This document shows, piece after piece, positions 1-13,103 of a stretch of DNA of 64,000 bases (positions are counted from its first letter, which is position 1; every line of letters begins with the position of its first letter). Origin of the DNA: Reticulitermes lucifugus (taxonomy: Eukaryota; Arthropoda; Insecta; Blattodea; Rhinotermitidae). The notes under the pieces are model-generated. The model was given only the letters and a program-made list of their open reading frames with translations, was not told where the DNA came from and did no database searches. The stretch is taken from the NCBI GenBank assembly GCA_026260175.1, contig JAKCWW010001018.1:1-64000 (forward strand), read 5' to 3'. Both the position numbers and the translations under genes were made by a program.

Positions 1-249
1 GCATGTTTTATTTCCATAAAATAATATACAAGATATAAAAATTAGCAATATTTAAAATCCTTTAGTGCCCTAAGTTAATACAGTAAACTGAATTATCTGG
101 GTAAATGAAGACATATGGGGCACGAATAACCCAAAAAGGACGCTTAAAAGAAAAATTTCTTCACATTATCAAGTGTCCTTTACAAAGTGAAAAAGGAATC
201 CCTCATGTGCAGACCATGCCCTTCTATCCATGACCCAGTAGCAGTGACT

Positions 250-790
250 GAACTGTCTGGTGGATTTTCATGAAATTCAGGAGTTCTCTATAAAAAGTTC
301 AGCAAGTGTTAAGTTTCTTGAAAATTGGCTCAATGACAGGCGTAGTTTACCGACGGGCGTAAATGAGTTACTACCCGTACTTATATACTTGACCAATATG
401 GATAAAATCTGGTACAGGAGATCTCCACATCATACCACTGAGCAATTATAAGTTTCATGGAACTTGGTGCAGTGAAAACCATACTTTACTTAATGGCATA
501 AATAAAATACAGCCCATATTTTCTTCCCTTTTATCTGATTTTGGTAAAAATTTGGTACAGATGTCCACAAAGATTTATTTAGTGATTGTAAGTTGGTGAA
601 AATCTGTGCAGTGAAAGCCATACTTTATTTAGGGATGGAAATAAATCTATATCTGTACTTTCTATATGTATTGTCCAATCTGTATGAAATTCAGTATAAG
701 AGATATTTCAGCACTGAAGAGTTTTGTAAAAACTGGTGCAGGGATGGCCATACTTTTTTTATGGGTGTAAATGAAATTACCTTTAAGTGA
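250..790 (+). repeat. Diverged tandem repeat, about four units of 130-139 bases
   Basis: The motif GCAGTGAAAACCATACTTTA at 469 recurs as GCAGTGAAAGCCATACTTTA at 608, GCAGGGATGGCCATACTTTT at 738 and a weaker CAATGACAGGCGTAGTTTAC at 331. Each is followed by an '...GGNNTAAATGAA' end and preceded by a 'TTTGGTACAG / GAGATNTC' segment. Units are far diverged, so the array is old. No coding meaning is seen. Confidence 0.6.
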
Positions 791-3358
791 ATACCATAAA
801 ACCTTGTGAAATTATAGCAGGAAAGAATGCCTTGGTAAAGTCTGTGTATTATGTCACTGTGTACACCATTTTGCAATCTTGTTAACAGTCATTCTGACAC
901 ACCATGCTGCGACGTATGCAAATCCTTAATCTATGTAAACAAATACTACTGAAGTAAAGAGTCCATATCTAGTGTTATTCTTTGTCACTTTCACCCATTG
1001 CATGTTCTACCCCTTTTGGCTCTTTTTATCAATGTCAGCACACTCAAACCCATTAAATCTGTGCCATACAGTGTATATAAGCAGCCCTGTGGTGCTTACA
1101 TCTGCAGAAGGTAACCCATCAAAGAAAGATACAATCCGCTCCATTATCAGCCCCAATCTAACACACTTTACAAATGTGAACTTCACTTTAATCACAGAAT
1201 TTCCTCTCTATACTTACATATCAGTAATTATGTTATGATGATTTTATCCCTTTTGTAAATTTAAAATAGAATTCAGTGTCTCAATTAAATATCACAAAAC
1301 TAACTATGCACCTTGGATCAATGTCACATGATGACACATTGTACTTCCTAAGGACCAATATTTAGAGAATTACAGGGTGGTGGCAGAATCTACTACGAGT
1401 TGTTCCTTTTATATGATCCAGCCAATTCAAAACAGATAATTTATTTGCCTCCTTCTTAGTGAATTCATGAAAGTACCGGTAATTTTCAAGATTGAAAAAC
1501 ATTTGATATAGAATTAACTGATTTTTTTTATGTGAGAAATCTTTTTCTAAGCGCATTAGAAAATGTATCTTTTCCAGCACAGATAATCCATCAACCTAAT
1601 AATTCACACTCATGATGGAGAATTTGCTATACATTCTAGAAGGTATCTGTGTTTCCCAAATACATAGGAAATATTTCCGCATGTTCACACATTACACAAG
1701 CTGGTAGTCACAATGAAAGGATTATAAGTAATGTTGTTTCTTGACTACTGCAGCTGGCTGTGATGACTTCTGCTGGTTTGGAAAACCTAAAAGCAAATCT
1801 GAGTGGCATGAAAATATCCCAAAACAGACAAATTTTATGATACCATAATACACCAATCTTCTTCTTCTTCTTCTTCCTTTGGTTCTACAGCCTGGTTCTA
1901 GCCTTGACCGCACCAACAATGCTCAATACACCAGACTTACACTCATACATTATGGCTCCTCTTACAAACATTTTGCACCCAAACATACAACCACGTGCAA
2001 TTATATAATGAATCACATACCATATTAGGTCTTGCAGAAATTGTAGATTGAATATATTCACTCACATTACAACTGTACCCCTCCTCCAAAATCTGGCAAA
2101 AATGACTACAGGAGTGTGAATAATTCAAAGCCAAATGGTCCAAAAACTTAAACAGCCCCCAGTTAGGTACAAATTTGAGCTCTGAAGTTCAGGTGATATC
2201 ATATGATGGGCGTTTCCACTGGCTAAAATCTGGATGAGGTAAGCTGCTTATGGTTAGCTGCTGGAATGCAGACACTCTCCCACTTGAGTGTTAGACACAG
2301 AGTGTGCATGCATGGTGCCTGTACAGACCACTAGGTACATCAACATGGGTCAAAATCTCACAATTTATGTAGTTATTGCCTGTTCCACCACATGCACCTA
2401 CCAGTGTCAGGACAGTGGCCTCACCCATGCGTACACAGACAACCACCTGTTGGCAGGTAATGCATGTTCACTCACTGTCTGGATGTTCACAGAAGAAGTA
2501 CCCATGCCATAAATGATTCTGAATACAGGGTTCAAAAATGAAGAGCAAAATACATTCATTCTATTTATACATTCTGTGGTGTTGAAATACACAGTTGCCA
2601 ATTTCCCCAACTGTACCAAGCCAGCACAGCTGTATACTGCATATTACATCAGTGGTTCTGAGACACAGCAAAAAGTTCTAGGAAATGTGGGGCATGACAA
2701 ATTCATGGCCAAAAAGAGATACTGCAATCATACTATTTGTATTTATAATTACACAAGAAGACATGCATACCACTGACCACTACTCCTGTTCTGTATCATA
2801 TTGCCTGCAAAATACGCTTTTTAAATAGTAAATCATTTATGGATAACACAAAATACCTGTTATGTACACATTTTAGATATATTCAGAAATTTCTGTGTAA
2901 CTCTGAAACAAATCCTGTATCAGAAAATCCCAGAGGAAAGCATGCTGGAATTAGCGAAGGTAATGGCAGTCCCCATCACTGTTACATGGTAATGAAGTCC
3001 AAATACTAAAAACAGAACAATTAAGAACAGAAATTGCAGGTCACACACTACATAATACAGAATAGAATGAAGATATAAGAACAGAACAAGGCATGCAAAG
3101 CATTTGTTACATGACCACATGGTACAGAATTGGGAAGATGAAACCATGAGAATGTGAAGTACATAGCTGCCAAGAATAGCATAGGAATATCAATCAACAG
3201 GACACAGAATACAAGGATGACCTAAAACCAGACTGAATGACCAATTCTGCAGGGAGGTGCAGAAGAGCCCAAATAAGCCTAAAACATGAAAGCCTGTGAT
3301 GACCTTCTTATGCTCAAGTTCATGCGCCTAATGTTTCTCTTTGCTAGTGTATCTCAGA
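791..3358. other. No gene recognised; beyond the 3' side of the phosphatase gene
   Basis: AT-rich sequence with only short, unconvincing open frames on both strands. A short CTT microsatellite lies near 1858-1876. Any 3' UTR of the phosphatase transcript could reach into this region; I see no clear poly(A) signal to settle it. Confidence 0.4.
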
Positions 3359-3465
3359 GTGACTCTGGAGTCCAACCAATGTCCTATCCACTGGGTACTG
3401 AAAGATCATTCCCCAGAAGTAAAGTGGCCAGAGCATGAAGTTGATCATTCATCCATATAGTATAT
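3359..3465 (+). mobile_element. Fragment of the (TTTAC)-tailed tRNA-SINE
   Basis: Matches the body of the copy at 33252-33535: 'GGCCAGCTCTGGGGCCCACC' corresponds to GACTCTGGAGTCCAACCAAT, and TGGGGCATGAGACTGATCAT to CAGAGCATGAAGTTGATCAT. Head and tail missing. Confidence 0.5.
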
Positions 3466-3546
3466 GTGTATGGTTTTACCTTCATGCCCACTACATGCCT
3501 TTATGATTCATGATTTGATCAACAAATAATACATGTCATTACTCAC

Positions 3547-3637
3547 CACCATGATATGGACTGATGCTTGCTGCAACAGTATCAACATCAACACCTGGTG
3601 CTTGCAACCAGGATCGACTGCCAGAAGCAACTACTCC
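3547..3637 (-). CDS. Candidate last exon of the phosphatase gene
   Basis: Acceptor CCATGCCTGTAG and donor-like GTGAGT flank 91 bases that read open as [19 protein letters not shown] followed by [11 protein letters not shown]. If the donor is not used, the frame ends after two more codons at TAA. The frame fits the internal phase-0 donor of exon 8 but not the outer phase-1 donor. It could be a real alternative 3' end or a chance open stretch. Confidence 0.3.
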
Positions 3638-6600
3638 CTACAGGCATGGGATAAAAGAAAAACTGTAATGAATCAGTCAAGAAGACTGTTCCATCTGAAT
3701 TCACATTCAAGTACTCCTTACCTCTTGATCACAGAAATGTGTGTTCTGTTTGCTTAACACTTCTCCATTGCCTGTAAAACACAAAAATGGAATACTTGTT
3801 TACCAGTATAACTCAAATTTAGGCCACTTATTCACCAATCATTCCCCACCATTAACACATATTACTATTCTCAAGATAACACAACCTCCATAGTTGGCAC
3901 AGTATTCCCAAAAGTTAAATCATCGGTCCTTTAAAGTACCATTATTTTGCTGTAACAACTCCTTGAAACAGCCTTTGTTCCAAGGTTGATAACAAATAAG
4001 TTTTTCAAATAATGCCCTACTGTTATGGAACCTGTCAATTTCAAATCACTTCATCATGCACCTTAAGAGGGCCAGGGAAGAGTAGAAATGAAATCCAGGA
4101 TCAAAATAATTAATGTATTAACAAAATAACACAAATATACAAGTACAATAAAACAAGTTCAGGCATGTGCTGAGTTGCTGTCCCCACACATTAACTCCCA
4201 TACAGGGAACAAAGACAACAATATGGGTTCCATGAGAAACGTTTCCATCCAACGTTAACATACAGTCATCTGTCCATATTCATAGATTTGCTGTCCTTAG
4301 TTTCATGTATGCAACATCAAGTTTCCAACAACATATTATCACAAATTTTCTTTCAAAAATTCTCAACATAACCCATGAATCCTATGTCATGGTTTGACTC
4401 ACTTCAGTTGTGACCCCAAAATTCAGTAGCAATCATCACAACAAAAATTATCTTGGTAAATGATAAAAGCATGCTAGGTGTACAGCATGAAAAAAAGTGA
4501 TACTAATGGTCTTCTGTAAACATAAGGGTGTTTTGCATCATAAGCACATTCCACATGATCTGCTTATCAACCAACATTTTGATGTACACGTGATATGATG
4601 TTTCTGTACTTCAAACAATTCTGAACAGTATTAACAGCAGGAACCTGGTGACACACAAATTCACCAACATAATGCAAATGCAAAAGGCAACATATAGCTA
4701 AACACAGTATTCAAGCCAGACATCCTCCACACACACTAGATATGGCTCCCTGTGGTTCTTCTCATCGCTGAAGTTTAAAAATTGTCAAAGGCAAAATATC
4801 CGATGACTCAAACAAATGAACACAATGCAACAGAACAGTTTTTGGTGATTCCAAACACTGAGGTTCAGAGGTACCTCCAGGACTGATACTAATACTGGAA
4901 GAAAGGTATATATATATACTGGAGTCTATTTAAAACAGTATGTACCCATTCATGTAAGTTCAAAATCTTGATTTACACAGGTTAAATTTTGATACTTTCT
5001 GATCACACCCTTACTTTTCTGAGTGCAATGAAGAACTACAATGTAAATATAGTCTCTCAACAAAGGCAGAAAAATAACATGCATGTTAATCTGAACAAAA
5101 AATAAATATGAAAAAAAAAAACTACCTGGCTTTGTTGAGTTCCAGACAGCACGAGATGGGTGGGAAAGACTGGAATTTACTGGACCCACCCTTCCTGCTT
5201 CTGCAAGGCTATGGCGAAGAAGTACAACACTAGCATGACGGCGAACACGAGACTGTGCATTTGGCCCTGATCTTTCCACACCACCAGATGGACTGGGACA
5301 CAAAGCTAGATCATCTCGGGAGCCTCGGTGCAGCTGAATACCTGCTACCAAACCTGATACAAATCAAATATTGCATCCACTCAACCATCACTGCCTACAT
5401 GGCAATCACTAGGTCAACACATATGACTGTGGTTCTAATTATTGCTGGGCACTGGGATTTTTCTTTTCACCATTTCACCAGAACAGTGCTGTGGCCAACC
5501 CAACTTCCAATTCAGTGGGCAACGAAATCTCTTTCCATAACAGGTAAATTGGCAGAAGCACAAAGGTGGCCACTTCACCCCATTTAACATCAAAGTTTAG
5601 AAACTGTACAGACTTTCTTCCACACCTTCTACACCTTCATGTCATGGTAAATAGGCACAGGGGAAACTTGTTTTAATAGTACAAAAATTACAGTGTACTC
5701 ATCACACAGATGTTCTCATTACGGCACAATAAAAAACCGCCACTGAAGAAATGAATAACGTAACAAATGAGTGTTCATAAATATATTTAGAGTAATGAGA
5801 ACATTCTCTCTACATACAGCTTTCAATTTATGACAGTTTTAGGTTATACTTATTTTAGCCAATTAATTACACACTGAGATGAACAGCATCCTCAGTTCAG
5901 TGAATAAAATAAAATTGTAACTGTGAAATATGGAGGAAGAATTAGGCACAGACATGTGGACACACCCATGACAACAGGGAGTTAAGAGCAACAGCAAGGT
6001 ATGTAACCTGAGTAAGAAATAAAATGAGGCCATAGATACCAATTAAATGTTACAATGACACCTACAAACACTATTCCTGTAATTGGAGGGTGAAATACTC
6101 GTACTTATGGAAGTACTACTACTCTCCTCAAGCACAGATCTCTAGTTATACATATCTACTAGTAATGTTACTGTTGGTTAGGCGCGTTCGCAAAATTGCG
6201 AAAAGTAATTATCAGCTTTGTCATGTCCACCTGTCTGTCTGTCTGTCTGCATGGAACAACCCAGCTCCCACTGGATGGATTTTCATAAAATTTGATATTC
6301 AAGGATTTTTCAAAAATCTGTCAAGAAAATTCTAGTTTGATTAAAAGCTGACAAGAATAACGGGTACTTTAGGTGAAGACCTATGTACATTTATGATAAC
6401 ATCCCACTGAATTTTTCTTAGAATGAGAAATGTTTCAGAAAAAAGTTGCAGAGAAAATCAAAACACACCTTTTATGCTCAATGACTTTTGCCTGAAAATT
6501 GTGCCATTTAGGAGACAATGTGGAGTAACATGGTAGAGCCAGACAGGACACAGATGGTAGTATAATACAGCACAAAAAAGACGTGATTTGCATACCGGGT

Positions 6601-9600
6601 AACTAAGGCAAGGATACAGACACACTCATAATATTTCATACTTATTGCTTCATAGTGGATTAATTCTGTCTGATCTCATAGAATGTCTTACCATAACACT
6701 TAACATGAGCAAGCAAACACTCTTTTGCTTCAGTGCAGCATTGGGCACTTTAGATGAAGACCTACGTACCTTTTATTTTTGTATAGCTGACAGTGACACG
6801 TAGCTCAACAACACACACAGCATGCATTGTTGCATTTCCACTGCAGCAGTGGTTATGCATACGCACCACAATGTTACATTACACATACACTGCCTATCTT
6901 GTTTCATTTTTGTGAAGAACTGATTACACATGAACTTACTGTATATACATTAAATTTGCCAAATGAAGTCTCAAAATTTCACATCACCATATTTGTAATA
7001 GTCAACTTACAAACAATATACTGTCTGTACAGTCAATATGAGACACAGGGAATGGCGAGCATTACTTAAATAAGCTTGACCATTTTGTGTTGCCCATTCT
7101 CAGTGGGACAATTATGAAGAATTGCACTTCATGCAGGATGAAGCACCACCACATTCTGCGCCTCCTGTTCGTGCATGGCTTCACAACCATTTTCCTCATC
7201 AGTGGATTGGGCAATGAGGACCAACAGAATGGCCTCCGTGTGGTTTCTTTTTGTGAGGCTAGGCCAAATATAAAGTCTACCAATGAAAACAAATAACACC
7301 TGATGAAGTGGAGCAAGAACTTTGAGATGCATTTGCCACTGCTCCTCTTGACTTCTTAATGAAAAGCATTGAGTCTGAGTCTTCCAGGATGCAGAAATGT
7401 GTGCAAAATGCTGGGGCCTATGGTGAAATCTGATGCTAAATAGTAGTGTACAGGCTTTAAAATGTTGCAAGACTTATATCATTATAGGATTCCATTTAGG
7501 AGAGACAGCCATTATGTATATGTTTTAAAATCACCCTGTAACGTGTTGGTATGTTTATGATCTCTCTCTACCAAATTTCATATGCCTACCTCAAATGGTT
7601 CATTATTTATTGCCATGCAACTGTAAGCTAGAGAAAATGTTTGCATTATCATCACACTATTAATTTTATATTCCATAAGAATATTAAAAGGTAAAGGTAT
7701 CCCATTACAGGCCCAGACAGGCCCTTAGGGCTCGAGGGGTTGAGGCTCCCAGAATTTATAGACAATCTGCACATGAAGGTGGTTAAGGTTGTCAGCCCCA
7801 TGCACCAGCCACCTTTACCCCCCAGAAGATATCTCTGGTACTCATTTCTGTTAGAAGCCGAGTTGACCCCAGGATTAAGCCAACGAAAAATCCCAATGAC
7901 CACACAGGGAATCAAACCCATGACCATCCAGCTTGTAGCGCACTGCCTCAACCAACTGCACCACCACATGCCGCCCATAAAAATATTATCTAAGAAAAAC
8001 TGCATATCTTTCAAGGTCTATTACCATGCATCATTGTACACCTGAATGTAAATGATGCTAATGTTATTCCCATCTCACCAAATGTTCACAGATCCACCAT
8101 GTTGTTTATGACTGTAGAAAAGATGTAAATCATGGAGGAATCCTCCAGTGGCATAATGTTCTCAAGTTTCATAAAAAATTGGTCAACTGGTTCAAAAGTT
8201 ATAATGGGGACATAAAAACATCACTCAAAAGTCTACTATTTTCCTTTCCAGGATGGGAAGTAGGCTAAAGATGAAGCCATAGTTAAAGCCTTATTACTGT
8301 CTTGAAAGAAAAGACAGAACATAAAAATCTGTTAAACTAGCTGGAATGGTTTCATATATTTATCTGAAAATAACATTCAAAAGCACCTATATACTGAAAA
8401 TGAAACTTCTCCATACATTATAAACAAAACATTGTCATGCGAGTTAAATAAACTGTATGTTACATACCGTAACTGACAGGTTGCTTGATGTATTGCTTCT
8501 TAGGTTGAGTAAAAGGTGTAGCCACGACTTCCGCAGCCCTTGAGATGGCATCACAGACTCCTGGCACTGATTTGCACTGGCTCTGCACAGCATTACCTAC
8601 TCTTGGGCTTGGTCCATGACTTACAACCAGTCCTGTTGCATTTCTGTGGTATGCAACACTAGCAGGACTGCAATTATAAGACACTTCCTTCGCTGAAATC
8701 TTGCCTGTAATGGCTGTCATTCCAACCCAAGGACCTATCCTCAGTTCCTGGTCAACTGCAGTCTGCAAACTATTCTCTTGTTTGGAATGGGGCTTAAACT
8801 CAACAGATTTAGAATTTGGATGATTTTTGGACTTCCTCTGCCAGAAAGCAGCAGATTTTGGTATTTGGCCTGTCAACTCACACCGAGATGATGACTGGAA
8901 ATTATTAGTGGCATCAACTGATAAACTAAGTCTACTAGAAGGGCACTCATTTGTGCTCAGCTTGGGATCCGTTCCCGTTTGACTGTGAAGAAACTCAGTC
9001 CTCTCTGGAATCAACACTTTTCTTCTTACTAAATGTTGTGGTTGGACACCTAATTTTTCAAGCCTGGCATCTGATTTATCAGCTTTTACATACCTATTCA
9101 TACCGTGCTTTGGCATTAACCCTTCAACTGGTAGTCGTTTAACTTCACTTACTCTACTATTTATCAATCCACAAGAGACAGAAGGACATTTTGTTTCATC
9201 TGGCTGTTGAAGTCTGTCATCTCTGGGATTCTGAGAATGTTGGGTCTCCTGCCAATTACCCAACTTTCCTTTTCTTATTTGTATGTGAGAATGCATCAAA
9301 TCTGACCCTTCAGTAGAGCTGTTTCCTGAAGTAACATTTACATATAATCCTGAAGATGAAATTTCTTGTGACTGCACACTGCCTGATGGAGACGCAACAC
9401 TATTACCACTGGGCCAAATGGTCTCATAGTCTCTCAACTTTCTCCTTGATTTCACCTCCCCTTCTTGGCCAGTGCCCACAGCCTGCCGAAAGCTATTTCT
9501 CCTTTCCCGTATCCCCAAACCTGCAACAATAGCATTTACTTTCCTTTGAGCTTCTAATGTCAAGTTGTCAGCTGTGTCACTAATCTGTAATTTATTTTCT

Positions 9601-12600
9601 GGATGGTCACACAATACATGATGTTTTATTTTGTTAACAGTGTAATCTTTGCTGTTATGTAGCACCTTAGAAGCATGAACATTTGTAGATTGTAATTGTT
9701 GTGATGACTGTAAAACAAGATTGTGACAATCAAGACCATGTCCATCAGGTGTTGTCATATCCTCAAAGTTAACAGATTCCAAACTCCGCCTCCGTCTAGG
9801 AACCGTATTACTGCCTTTGTAAGTCATCTGATCCAAGTGTGTCTGAGATACACAATGTTTATTTTCTTGCCTTGAAAATCTCCTACTGTCAATGTCAGGC
9901 TCATTTATATTAACTCTTTTACTACTTGTCAAATATTTCTTTGCAGGTTTCAAATTTGATGCACCTTCACCTCTGCAGAACAAAATACTATCTGATGGTT
10001 TCAAAGATGTAGCACTTGCATCTGAGCTAGCATCATCTGTAGTGTTCAAAGCTGTAATAGGATTTACAGCTGTAGCTAAAGAAAGTTTATAATGTTGATT
10101 GCTACCTAAAACTTTCAGTGACTTACTTCGTTTGATAGGAAGAGTTGGCCTAACTGAAGATGGTACTTGTACTGTGGATCTCTGGGAAACATGCAACCTC
10201 GCATGACATAACATAGGGTCATTTACATTACCTTCCCTACATTCTTCTGCTTTTACAACTACCTGCTCTTCTTGATTCTCAGCCTTGACACGCACAGCAC
10301 CAAGAGAATGACTTCGAGTCACCAGCTGACAGTTTTGCTGTTTGGACTGAGAACTTCTACTTTCCCTTGTTGTTGGGCTACGTTCAAATAAAGCCTTCAG
10401 CTTCGCAATTCGAGGCTTGTGAGGCATGCTAACACCTGACTGCTCCACAATGGACCGCTGCTTCTCAGTTAAATTTTCAACTTCTTTCTCCTGTTTTGAA
10501 AATGCAATACAACCTCTTCTTTTCTGTGGTAGAGGAGGAATTTGCTCCTCCAATTCTTTCTCTTTTCCATCTTGTTTTTCTGAGGAAAAAAGAAGGTAAC
10601 TCATTAGAATTAAAACATTCATATACTGAAATAAAACACTGGTTCCTTTGTCAGTGTAATACATTACAATATAAAAAAACTGGATACAAAACATATTAAG
10701 CATTTATTTATTTATTATTCACCTAATGAAGCTGTCAGTAGTGAAGACTATATAATATCAAATGACAAAGTTTAGAGAACAATGAATTATAAACAATACT
10801 GAAGCAAGTGATTGTGCCCCAGGGAGTAAATAAAACCAAGACAAAGACCAATCAGGGCAGCTGGTTTCCAGGCCAAGATTTTAATCCAAATATGAAGCAC
10901 GAGTGATAACCACTTGACCACAACACTCAGAATAAGCAGGTTTCAAATATGTAAGTTTTGAGGTTTTTGCAGCAGTGTAGCTGAGGATTCCATTCTTTTC
11001 GAATATGACACTGCATCAAAGGTTTTTAATCCTTGGAGATGAAAACACTACATTGCATTGAAACATCAGTATCTGGCTACCCACTGATGCACTGTCACAT
11101 CCCAGAAGAACAGAATCCTCAAGTTTCAAATAATCATAGTGGTATAACATTAGGTATGTAAAAACTATAAAAAATATATATGCATACTAATTTCCACAAT
11201 TCACTAGTTCTAATTAATTACTGATTTACAATTACATAAGTAACTGCACAATCTCTGCTGCAGTCAAAGTTTTCATTACCTTAGTATTAAACAAGTCAAT
11301 TTCCTCCCTCCACTGTGCATCAAGAAAATATTTCTGTGTTACTTCAAATTAAACATGATCCATGTTAAAAAGCATAAATATTTATTGCAGATATATTTTT
11401 TACTCAAAACAGTCATACACAACATACAATGTATGTTGTGTAAGGCAGTTTTGAGAAAAAAAATAAATCTGCAATTGAATAACACAACAGGGATGTGTCA
11501 TCTCCAAATATAAATGTTTATGTATCTTTTGTGCACAAGCTAACAAATACAGTAGATGAAAGAGGACCTTGGGTTTCTAGCTCAAAGGAAATTTTACTCT
11601 AAATACTTCTTGTTGAGCTAACCTTCACTATAATTTTCTGTAGGAACAACTATGGTAGGGCTGGCATATACGGGTTCTTGTTCCTCTTTTACTAATGGCA
11701 TTCCATTTGCATCAATATTCTCATAAGGATGAGAGTCAATCATGCGCAACTGTTCACGGAAGAGTTCTCTCACAGCCTGATGCACCAGAATATACTGTTC
11801 TTTGGTTTGCACCATGGCAATCCGCTGTTTTCGCATATCCTGAACCAGTTTGTGTAAGCTGAAGTGTTTGCTGAGTTTCTAGAATGAAAGGGTTATGCAT
11901 GTAATGCAAAACAACAAAAATTCATAATTAGTAGTAACAACCATTCTTGCATTTCAAATAAGCATGCCATCAACATAGCAGTTAATTTTTTAATTCTTTT
12001 CAGTTTTGTGTCATATGTACAGATTCTGTGGCTTGAAGTGTAACCCCAAAATTTTAATTCTGTATCAATGTGTACAGAATTCTGTTTAGAAACCTCTTAG
12101 AAAGCGACTTCTTGGAAGATTACACACAGGGAATCCAACATAAAGTGGATCACACACTCGCTTCCATTATTAGGCTCTGTATGATGCATTCCTGTCATTC
12201 TTGTTACCACGTGTTTGGTTACAATAAGTCACTGAATGCTGACAGTTCAGTTTCATATGCAGGATGCAGTAATGTAAATTATTGTATTTGTTTGTAAATA
12301 TGCAGTACAGTGTAATACAAGAGGGGTTTTTTTTTGTGGAAACCTACGTAAGGGAAAAAATCCTATACACAGAATCATAGAAAAACTAAAAGTTGGTTCT
12401 CTGGCATTTCGGCTCCAAATAAAAAAAAAATTCACTGGTGAACAAATTTTGAAAAACAGATTTCTTTTTAAAGAAGAATCTACAGCAATTACATGTTCTT
12501 TCAAAAGATACAGATGATACTTGAGTGTATTCAGAAGTACATACACAAAAACCTTTCAAAATGCTTATTCCAGGAAACTGGTGTATCAAAGTAATCTGTA

Positions 12601-13060
12601 CATACAGCCACAAAATTACTTCACTTGAAACAACACAAATTTACAGTTGTGCAAAACCTCCAGGAGTCTTTCCAGAGTGTTTTGTAATTGGCTCTATAAG
12701 ACAATGTGTAATGGTGAAGTGAATACATTACTAACTTATTTAACAGATGATATTATTTAGAGTCACATAAATGCTCAAAATAACAGATTAACAAATTGCC
12801 TGCTGGTTGACAGATAATCCACACACAGAGGACACACTGAAAGAAATCAGGTGTGCAGTATCAATAATTTCTAGGCAAGAACTTAAAAAAAGTTTTTAAC
12901 AATTCATTCACCAGGTGTCACACGTCTGAGATTTGAAGCAGGTCGCCTCCAACACCTGCTGACATACAGCAAGTTACATTACACAATACAGATTGTTAAT
13001 GTGAATTATATTAGCAGGTTTGCAAATTTCATAAGCAGGTTCCACATTCAGCTGCAGATC

Positions 13061-13103
<43 letters not shown>

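Larger units (their letters stand above)
5354..8467 (-). other. Phosphatase intron 7
   Basis: A 3.1 kb GT-AG intron. It contains a repeat-derived block at 6180-6780, a mariner transposase fragment at 7045-7430 and a SINE at 7687-7974. The rest is plain AT-rich sequence. Confidence 0.8.
10580..11622 (-). other. Phosphatase intron 6
   Basis: GT-AG intron holding a tRNA-like SINE fragment (10810-10935) and a TSD-bounded foldback element (10950-11122). The rest is AT-rich with no feature. Confidence 0.8.

Noticed and set aside
7740-8045. Plus- and minus-strand frames of 101-120 residues
   Set aside because: They read through the SINE at 7687-7974.
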